The notes under the pieces were generated by a model. That model saw nothing but the letters and a program-made list of their open reading frames with translations, did no database searches and had not been told where the DNA came from. Below, one piece after another: positions 33,049-39,822 of a stretch of DNA of 64,000 nucleotides. The stretch spans positions 7,680,955 through 7,744,954 of the forward strand of contig RPFO01000104.1 in NCBI GenBank assembly GCA_009746045.1, written 5' to 3'. Source of the stretch: Mesostigma viride. Its lineage: Eukaryota > Streptophyta > Mesostigmatophyceae > Mesostigmatales > Mesostigmataceae. Each line of letters opens with the position of its first letter. Within the stretch, counting starts at the first letter, position 1. A program made the translations under genes and the position numbers.

Positions 33049-34660
33049 GAACGAGCCACGAGCCACGAGGTAGCCATGGCTGCATGACGGCGGAGCTCAT
33101 AACTTTCACGTTTGAGCACCGAATTCAGCCGTGAATATCACTATCGCTTCGTCTTTCTAAGACGCACATGCTGATATAATTTTCCGAATCTCAAACGCAA
33201 TATATGACGAGCAAACGTCCCTTGACGCAACGCAGTTTGGCGGATGCGCTCGGCCATGAAAATCCGTCTGCAGCTCAGGCTGCAGCTTCGCCCTCAGGTC
33301 TGGCAGGCAGCGGTGACACTAGTCGTGCTCTAGAGGTCGCCCAGCAACCTCCCGGGCTTAATGCCTCGCCATCGGCATCGCCTGACCCGAAACGCACCCG
33401 CTCAGCCGACAAAACAGGACTAGGGTCTTCACGCCCCTCAGAACCGCGCTTTCGGCCCCAACCTTTCCAGGTTGATGATCACGACTGGACCAACATGTCT
33501 CCGAGCGATGCTATCCATTGCATCCTCTTCGGGGACTACGCCTCGCTTTACGACCTGTGCCTCGATCTCCACGACAACAATCGCCTCCTCCTCCCGGACG
33601 GCCGCCGCTGGAACAACATCAGCATACTGTTCGGGTGCCCCCGCCCCCAACTCCAGCACACCATCCTCAACTCCCTTCTCCAGCGCTCTGACGGCGAGAT
33701 CTGGGCTCCATCCATCTCCGTCCCCACACTTCGTTCCATCCTCACGGAAGCCTTTCAGCAGCACGTGACCCCCCTTGCTGCCGACGTAGCAGCAACTGGC
33801 TGGCACGCTGCATGGCTTAGTACTGAAATTCCTCACATTTCCACCATGCACCGCCGCCTCCACCTCCACTGGGCACCGTCTCCGCCTCCACTGCCGACAG
33901 TCAAAGCCCAGCTCCTCGACCTCGACCAACGCCTTCAAGCCACCGCCACCGCCCTTGAGTGCTTGCATGACACCGCCGGCCTCACCGCCCAGGCGGTGAA
34001 GGACATCGCCGCCCAGCTAGCCGGCACCTGCTGGCCCGGCTGGCGATGCTCCCTCCACCTGGGCGGACTTGCTTATAAGCATCACACCACCTCCACCACC
34101 TCCACCATCACGGCACAACTCAAGCAACAAGCCCTCGACCTTCGCGAGGAAGCCGACATCGCCAAGTGCAGCCACAATGTCATCGTCAAGCACTTCGACC
34201 AGCCGGCAGGTGAGACCTCCACGAGTCTTCTTGAGGCATTTAAGCGCGACATTTTTGCCCCCATGCTACTCACTGGTGAGCTGCGGATGTCGGCTGTCCG
34301 CCTCCCCCGCGCGTGGGGTAAGGCTGGCCCGGCACCCGTGCTCCTCACCTTTAAGTACATGGCGGACAAGCTGGCGTTCCTTAAATGCCGCAAGAAGCTC
34401 TCGAGGACTCGCTTCACGCTGGACCGGACGACTTGACCCTGGCCCAGCAACAGCGGCGACGCGAGCTATGGCCGAGCTACCTTCAGCTCCGGCAGAGCGC
34501 AGGGGGGAAGCCGGTATACTGAAGGGGGGCGGTCATCCACGTTCAATGACCACAAGCCCTGGCAGGCCCCTCCTGCCACCTCAGACTATAGGGAATATAT
34601 ATCAGTAGTGTAGATTAGTCAGGCTTAGCCTAGCATGTGGCCCACGCGCGCATGTGCGCC
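33049..34660 (+). mobile_element. ORF1-only retroposon, best-preserved copy
   Basis: Family 5' end (GAGCCACGAGGTAGCCATGG, then GACGGCGGAGCTCATAAC), a 5' UTR of about 150 bp, an almost complete ORF1 (33204-34436), its frameshifted C-terminal domain to about 34590, and the first part of the 3' UTR (GGGAATATATATCAGTAGTG). It breaks off near 34660, where Gypsy protease sequence begins. Confidence 0.8.
33204..34436 (+). CDS. L1-ORF1-like protein of the ORF1-only retroposon (C-terminus frameshifted)
   Basis: 410 codons from ATG, the longest ORF1 in the window. N-terminal region: Ser/Ala/Pro-rich with a basic cluster (PDPKRTRSADK), then a conserved block WTNMSPSDAIHCILFGDYAS. Middle (about 225-310): heptad-like Leu/Ala helices suggesting a coiled coil. 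C-terminal (about 330-410): VIVKHFDQPAGETSTSL, then VRLPRAWGKAGPAPVLLTF and LAFLKCRKKL, the strand order of an RRM-like domain as in L1 ORF1p. An indel in the codons after FTLD truncates the expected DDLTLAQQQRRRELWP and C-terminal domain, which continue in another frame to about 34590. Such proteins bind RNA and form trimers. No endonuclease or reverse transcriptase follows. Confidence 0.65.
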   Translation: MTSKRPLTQRSLADALGHENPSAAQAAASPSGLAGSGDTSRALEVAQQPPGLNASPSASPDPKRTRSADKTGLGSSRPSEPRFRPQPFQVDDHDWTNMSPSDAIHCILFGDYASLYDLCLDLHDNNRLLLPDGRRWNNISILFGCPRPQLQHTILNSLLQRSDGEIWAPSISVPTLRSILTEAFQQHVTPLAADVAATGWHAAWLSTEIPHISTMHRRLHLHWAPSPPPLPTVKAQLLDLDQRLQATATALECLHDTAGLTAQAVKDIAAQLAGTCWPGWRCSLHLGGLAYKHHTTSTTSTITAQLKQQALDLREEADIAKCSHNVIVKHFDQPAGETSTSLLEAFKRDIFAPMLLTGELRMSAVRLPRAWGKAGPAPVLLTFKYMADKLAFLKCRKKLSRTRFTLDRTT

Positions 34661-34972
34661 CATACATAGAACAGCACACTGTGGCTGGTCTTTCTCCCCC
34701 CTTTACCACCGTAGTAGCGTCCCACACCGACCCATCCTGAAACTGCACCAGTGACCTTCTCAGCCTGCACAAGATGACAGGATTAGCAGACTCCAACCAT
34801 GGCATCCCCAGAATCACGTACGTCAGCAGCGGTGAGTGGAATAACGTCTGCAGTGCACTGACCATGACTGACAGGGTTTGGGATGGGCACACCTGAAACA
34901 TCAAGTGCACATAGCCTGGTGAGTTACTCTGCCTACCATCAGAATATTGGACCCTGACAGTGTCCAAAAACC
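34661..34972 (-). pseudogene. Gypsy protease, C-terminal half (second Gypsy element)
   Basis: The minus-strand translation contains YVILGMPWLESANPVI, the conserved C-terminal motif of retropepsins (ILG.PWL). It is preceded by VQYSDGRQSNSPGYVHL, which matches the flap-side strand. The N-terminal half with the catalytic Asp (IDSGAG) is at 49216-49548 on the same strand, so the gene appears to have been split by about 14 kb. Downstream RT sequence is missing. Confidence 0.7.
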
Positions 34973-34994
34973 AAATGTCCTCATTTGAGGACAT
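34973..34994. repeat. Left copy of a 22-bp near-palindromic repeat
   Basis: Contains ATGTCCTCATTTGAGGACAT. The same 22 bp is at 49208-49229. A degenerate second copy (GTCCTCGTTTGAGAC) follows immediately at 34996. Confidence 0.9.
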
Positions 34995-35252
34995 AGTCCT
35001 CGTTTGAGACGGGGGGGGTCAGAGGCGCGGTTTTGGCGCCAAATTTGGTCCTAGGGTCACTTGGTGGGTTTTGGCGCGAAACTGGGATAGGTACTGAGCG
35101 CGCCAAGCCCCTGGGGTCGACAGGGGTCGACCGTACCTGGAAAATATGAGGCGACGAAAAGTACCTACAATAGCAAGAACATCGCAATGCAATCGAGTGT
35201 TTTGTCGAGTGGCGGCTATGGGGTCGTGCCAGTTCCGAGGCTTGCCTGAATG
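34995..35252. other. Left arm of the split-Gypsy insertion
   Basis: Non-coding sequence between the palindrome and the methyltransferase Gypsy. It contains TTTGGTCCTAGGGTCACT, similar to the right end of the 51.6-53.3 kb block read on the minus strand (GTCCTAGAGGTCACT). That suggests both blocks have related termini. Confidence 0.5.
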
Positions 35253-35395
35253 TGTCGCGTCTGCGTGCCACAATCTCCGGCGCCACCATGGCGGCTGGCC
35301 ACTCAGCTTAATTTGGTAAAACCCAAATGAGCTGAGCTGATGTGCCTGCCTTAACTGCATGCCCTGTGGGGTGGGCGAGGACCTGTCCCATGATT
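35253..35395 (-). repeat. B2 repeat (outer 3' end)
   Basis: 143 bp identical in position and orientation to B1 (36534-36676). It forms the outermost 3' end of the element, ending CGCGACA beside the AATG flank. B is absent from the 5' end of the element. Confidence 0.88.
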
Positions 35396-36531
35396 AAAGA
35401 AAGGAGGGCTCTCAGCCGAGGACAAGGAACTGTCCCTCGTGCCTGATAACCACCTTATTGCCTCCCCTGCTATAGAATAATGCTTTCAAAACACACACTT
35501 TGCACAGTCTGATGATGAAGCCGCACATGCGGAGTTTATTGAGAAAGTTAATACAATTACAACACGTTGATAGTCTCAATATCGATGCACTCCATGCTCA
35601 CGAGCCCGCAGTTAGGCAGCGCTCCATGACATGCTACCGGCCTTGCTCCCAAGGAAAGGGAGAAACACGAAGGCCACTAACGAGAGACTCGAAGAGACTA
35701 CACGCTGCGTGAGAGTCCTCTTCGACTATGAACCAAACCATTCGTCATGCCACACGCATGACACACGCCACACTTGTCAGTCCAGCCAGGAATGCCAAAA
35801 CTATCTTGCTGCCTGAACCATGCGAATAGAAACCGCATTCCAGTTGCCGTCCTGGCTTTCTACCACACATGCCAACAAAAGCAGGAAGGCATCCCGACAA
35901 ATCTAAATTGCTACCCTGTTGCCGATCTCATCTCCTAGAGGCTCCGGCATTTCTGTCCCTGGGAATGTCCGACATTGAGTCACGTCCAGCAAGGTCGAAG
36001 CATAATATCCTTCAGACAATCTGCACGCTCACACCTTGCGTGTGAGTGGCCCAGCAAACATTGCGTCTAATCGTTCCTTTCTAGAAGAAATCCCTTTTTA
36101 GGGCTGCCAGCGATTTCGCATTCATTCCAGCGATCTGGCTCCGCACCGCAAATTGTCCTTTTCCATTTTCTGTCCAGTCCTCATAACGTTGACCCGCTAT
36201 TCTACACCACAAAGACACCTGGCCTGTCAATAGCCTCGGCGCTGTTGAAGTCCAGCAGTCCAGCTTCAGCTCCAGCTGTCCACTAACACGCGTATGATCC
36301 TCTCGACGCTGCACACTTGTGCTGCCGTCCGCTCAAGTCAGTGCTGCGCGCCCAGCTGTGCCTGGCCCGGCGCGCGTGCACGTACACTTTCGTCCGCTCT
36401 TATGCTGCAAGTGCTAGTGTCCCCCCCGGTCACTAGCCTTTGTCGAAAATGCGTAGAAGACAAATTCCTTGCGCACGTCACCGGTCTTGTGCATAGTGGG
36501 CGCCCGGATGACATAGCGCGCGTCCGTGACA
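35396..36531 (-). repeat. A2 repeat (3' LTR-like)
   Basis: 1136 bp, nearly identical to A1 (44845-45981). It starts TGTCACGG and ends CTTTCTTT on the minus strand. It contains a 15-nt sequence complementary to the site after A1. Confidence 0.92.
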
Positions 36532-36533
36532 GC

Positions 36534-36676
36534 TGTCGCGTCTGCGTGCCACAATCTCCGGCGCCACCATGGCGGCTGGCCACTCAGCTTAATTTGGTAA
36601 AACCCAAATGAGCTGAGCTGATGTGCCTGCCTTAACTGCATGCCCTGTGGGGTGGGCGAGGACCTGTCCCATGATT
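36534..36676 (-). repeat. B1 repeat (between polypurine tract and A2)
   Basis: Same 143 bp as B2. With the two bases GC it joins A2 in the perfect 10-bp palindrome GACAGCTGTC. On the minus strand it directly follows the polypurine tract. Confidence 0.88.
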
Positions 36677-36685
36677 CCCCCCCTC
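36677..36685 (-). other. Polypurine tract of the methyltransferase Gypsy
   Basis: The minus strand reads GAGGGGGGG directly before B1, 18 bases after the pol stop. No purine tract lies directly before A2. Plus-strand synthesis should therefore start at B1, making the reverse-transcribed LTR equal to B plus A. Confidence 0.65.
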
Positions 36686-36702
36686 GCTGGCGACCGGCCC
36701 CA

Positions 36703-39700
36703 TCACGAAGACAGCGATCGTACCAAGACAAGGGCAGCGGTGACCGCAGTCAAGCTGCGGGAGGTAAACTGCGCAGCGGTGCACACTGGACAAAACCAAT
36801 CCCCCTCCGGAATGCTGGTGACCACGGGCTGCAAGCACTGCATGTGCCAACCACAGTTACACTGATCACACAATAACATGGACTCCGCCTGATCGACCCG
36901 GTGACAAACCTGACACTGGGCGTCCTTGACTCGGCGAGATGTGTGCGGTTGGAGGTCGTGGACCAAATTGGGCAGTGAGCAGGGACTGAGATTGCTGAGG
37001 TTGTCTGTCGTACGGCTCCCGTCGGCGCCCTCCAAAATTGCCACTCCCGATGGTTTGATAGCCACAATGCGCAAAATGGTGGGCCCCGCCTCCACATCCA
37101 AAGTGTGCTTCAGCTGAGTGCGCAGGAAAACATACTGCCCTGGCCTAAACCGCAGCTGGCGAGCCATGTATGCGCCCCCCCGGCGCTGAGCGTAACGCAG
37201 GGAGTCCCTGTGCTGAGCAATGAACAAGTTGTTCATCGCGATGGGCATGACCTTCTTAAAAGTCTCTGCCCTGGCCAGCACCTCAACCAAAAATTGCTGA
37301 GCGTTGTCGAAGGCCATGGGTTCGGGGTGCGCAACCTGTGCCTCCGTAGGCAAAAGAGGATTACGCCCGAACAGAAGGAAATACGGGGAGAAGGTAGCGA
37401 GAGACTCCTGGGGAGACATGCGATAACCCATGGCAATCCATGCCAACTCGCGATCCCACCTGGCCGACTCCGGCACCTGCAGGCTCCACTTGCGCAGCGC
37501 CTGCTTGACGGTCTGCACCAATCTCTCAGCCAAACCATTGGCCTGAGGATGCTCCCGAGAAGTGCGACGGTGATCAATAAGACATCCATCCAGCAACTCC
37601 TGGAACTCACCCCTGAACTCACCACCCTGGTCCGTGACTACCTCCGCGGGAGCCCCAAACCTGGTGATGATGTCTGCAAAATGCTTCGCTGTGGTAGCGG
37701 CATGCTTGTCAGCAATGGGGATCAACTCAACCCATTTGCTAAAGCTCTCCACGCATACCATGACATAGAGGTTGCCGTCAGGGCTCTCCTGAAACGGCCC
37801 GCACAGATCGACGTGCCAGCGATAAAACAAGCCCTTGATGGGAAGCGACATCAGCTCCTTGGCACCATGATCTGCGCTAAAGTTAGCCTTGGTTCGAGCA
37901 CACGGGACACAGCTGGCCACTACCTGGGCCACTGTGTGTCGCATGTTATTCCACCAATAGCTGGTCCGTACGAGGCTGAGCGTGCGATTGCCACCCAAGT
38001 GACCATACCGCTCGTGGTACGCCTGCACTATAGCAACGCGCTTGTCAGGCGGTGGGACGACCACCCTACGCTTGCCCAACAGCTTGTACAAAACCCCATC
38101 TTCCCAACCATAGGTTGCAGCCCTGTGCTGCACCCTGTTCAACTCCGTCGCCTTCTGAGCAGGAGTCCAATCGACTGGAGTAGGAGTCAAGACAGCACCC
38201 TGCACTTGCTCCAAAACTCGACCATCTAGCCAGATATCAGCGGTGTAGCAATCAGCAAGAGAGCTACGCGCTAAGAGAGCCTGCACAGCGATCAGCTGCT
38301 GCAGAGAAGGATCAATGTCAAAGGACAGAGACCTACCCTCTTCCATAGCGCACACAGCTTTGGATGGCGTGAATGGCGACGGCCGCACCGGGTCGTCGCT
38401 GATGCCGAAGTCCGCCACAGAGTACTCGACACTGCGCCACCACGCCTCCTCCTCATCGTCGGCCGCATACCCAGCAGCGTTCACAAAGACCACAGAACCC
38501 GACGAGCCCTCGGCACCCATGGCCCGGGCTCCAGTGTGGTCAACAGTGGTAGGCATGGCGTATCGGGATAGCACATCGGCGTTGACATGGTCCTTGCCGG
38601 CCCGATGCACAATGGTCATGTGGTACTCCTGGATAATCATGGCCCATCGGGCGAGCTTACCCGTCAGGTTGGTGTTGGTCATTAGCCACTGAAGCGGCTG
38701 GTGGTCTGTCACCAGAGTAAACACGCGCCCAACTAAATACGGGCGAAAGTGCTTGATGGCCCACACCACAGCCAGTGCCTCCCCCTCATAGGAAGAATAC
38801 CGGCTCTCCGCTGGGTTGTTGCTGCGACTAGCATAAGCAATAACGTGCTCGCGCCCATCACCATCCTTTTGCGCCAAGACCGCACCCAGTCCTACCTTGG
38901 ACCAGTCGGTATATAACACAAACGGCAAAGCATAGTCAGGGGCGCGCAGAATCGGGGCCGACGTGAGCTCCTGCTTGATTGTCTCGATGGCGCGTTGCTG
39001 TGCGGGACCCCACGCCCACACGCACCCCTTCTTGAGTAACTCGGTCAAGGGCTTCACCTTGCTGCTGAAGTTCTCAATGTAACCTCGGTAATAGCCAGCC
39101 AAACCCAAATACGCCCGCACCCCTGAGACATCCGTGGGTACGGCGGCCTGCACAATGGATTCGACCTTGGCGGCATCAGGCGTCCGGCCACCCGGCACAA
39201 TCTGATGACCAAGGAATGAGAGGGTCCGCTGGGCGAACTTGCACTTCTCAGGGTGCAGCCGCATATTATGCTCCTCGAGAGCCAAGCGAACCTGCTCCAA
39301 GTGCGCCAGGTGCTCCTCAAATGTCGCGCTAAAGACGATTACATCATCAATGTAACAAGCGGCGAAAGGAAGACCTGCAAGCACTTTGTCCATAGCTCGT
39401 TGGAAAACAGCACTAGCGTTGCGGTGCCCAAAGGGCATGCGCACCCACTCATACAAATTGCCGCCCCCCCAGAATGCAAGCTTCCGCTGATCCTCCGGCG
39501 CAACTGCGATCTGATGAAAGCCGCTACGCAGGTCCAGCGAGGACACAAACTTCACATGAGGAGATATCTTATCCAGGACATCATCCACACGTGGCATGGG
39601 GTAACGGTCCACGGGTGTGTGTGCATTCAGCAACCGCAGATCGGTGGCCATGCGCATACCCGTCCATGCCCCGGTGATAGCGTCCTTCTTGGGCGCAACG

Positions 39701-39822
39701 ACAACGGCAGCGGCATAGCTGGAGGAAGATTGCCTGATGATACCGGCATCCTCTAACTCCTTGCATTGCTCGGCTACAAAATCCAACTCGGCCTGACTCA
39801 GGCGATGCTGGCGTCGGAACAA
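36703..39822 (-). CDS. Gypsy pol: reverse transcriptase, RNase H, integrase, PHD finger
   Basis: About 1039 codons, complete in all catalytic residues. RT (about 1-200) has LRSGFHQI and YIDD at 157-160. RNase H (about 300-420) has D306, E348 and D373 (TDH). The integrase zinc domain has H603, H608, C638 and C641. The catalytic core has D672, D731 and E766 (D35E spacing). The C-terminus carries a C4HC3 PHD finger: C970, C973, C985, C988, H993, C996, C1011, C1014. A chromodomain is absent. The frame opens just after an in-frame TGA and has no ATG at its start. The beginning of the RT region (GGTMRVPLDTDT) lies in the upstream ORF, so one base seems lost near 39815. Intact, it would be one polyprotein with the protease-methyltransferase part. 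Confidence 0.93.
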   Translation of the reverse strand: MFRRQHRLSQAELDFVAEQCKELEDAGIIRQSSSSYAAAVVVAPKKDAITGAWTGMRMATDLRLLNAHTPVDRYPMPRVDDVLDKISPHVKFVSSLDLRSGFHQIAVAPEDQRKLAFWGGGNLYEWVRMPFGHRNASAVFQRAMDKVLAGLPFAACYIDDVIVFSATFEEHLAHLEQVRLALEEHNMRLHPEKCKFAQRTLSFLGHQIVPGGRTPDAAKVESIVQAAVPTDVSGVRAYLGLAGYYRGYIENFSSKVKPLTELLKKGCVWAWGPAQQRAIETIKQELTSAPILRAPDYALPFVLYTDWSKVGLGAVLAQKDGDGREHVIAYASRSNNPAESRYSSYEGEALAVVWAIKHFRPYLVGRVFTLVTDHQPLQWLMTNTNLTGKLARWAMIIQEYHMTIVHRAGKDHVNADVLSRYAMPTTVDHTGARAMGAEGSSGSVVFVNAAGYAADDEEEAWWRSVEYSVADFGISDDPVRPSPFTPSKAVCAMEEGRSLSFDIDPSLQQLIAVQALLARSSLADCYTADIWLDGRVLEQVQGAVLTPTPVDWTPAQKATELNRVQHRAATYGWEDGVLYKLLGKRRVVVPPPDKRVAIVQAYHERYGHLGGNRTLSLVRTSYWWNNMRHTVAQVVASCVPCARTKANFSADHGAKELMSLPIKGLFYRWHVDLCGPFQESPDGNLYVMVCVESFSKWVELIPIADKHAATTAKHFADIITRFGAPAEVVTDQGGEFRGEFQELLDGCLIDHRRTSREHPQANGLAERLVQTVKQALRKWSLQVPESARWDRELAWIAMGYRMSPQESLATFSPYFLLFGRNPLLPTEAQVAHPEPMAFDNAQQFLVEVLARAETFKKVMPIAMNNLFIAQHRDSLRYAQRRGGAYMARQLRFRPGQYVFLRTQLKHTLDVEAGPTILRIVAIKPSGVAILEGADGSRTTDNLSNLSPCSLPNLVHDLQPHTSRRVKDAQCQVCHRVDQAESMLLCDQCNCGWHMQCLQPVVTSIPEGDWFCPVCTAAQFTSRSLTAVTAALVLVRSLSS

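Noticed and set aside
35253..36676. Left LTR simply misassembled by a 143-bp duplication
   Set aside because: Not excluded, but AATG occurs outside B2 and outside A1, and the ends are TG...CA, which an assembly duplication would not produce. I therefore prefer a real split-repeat structure.
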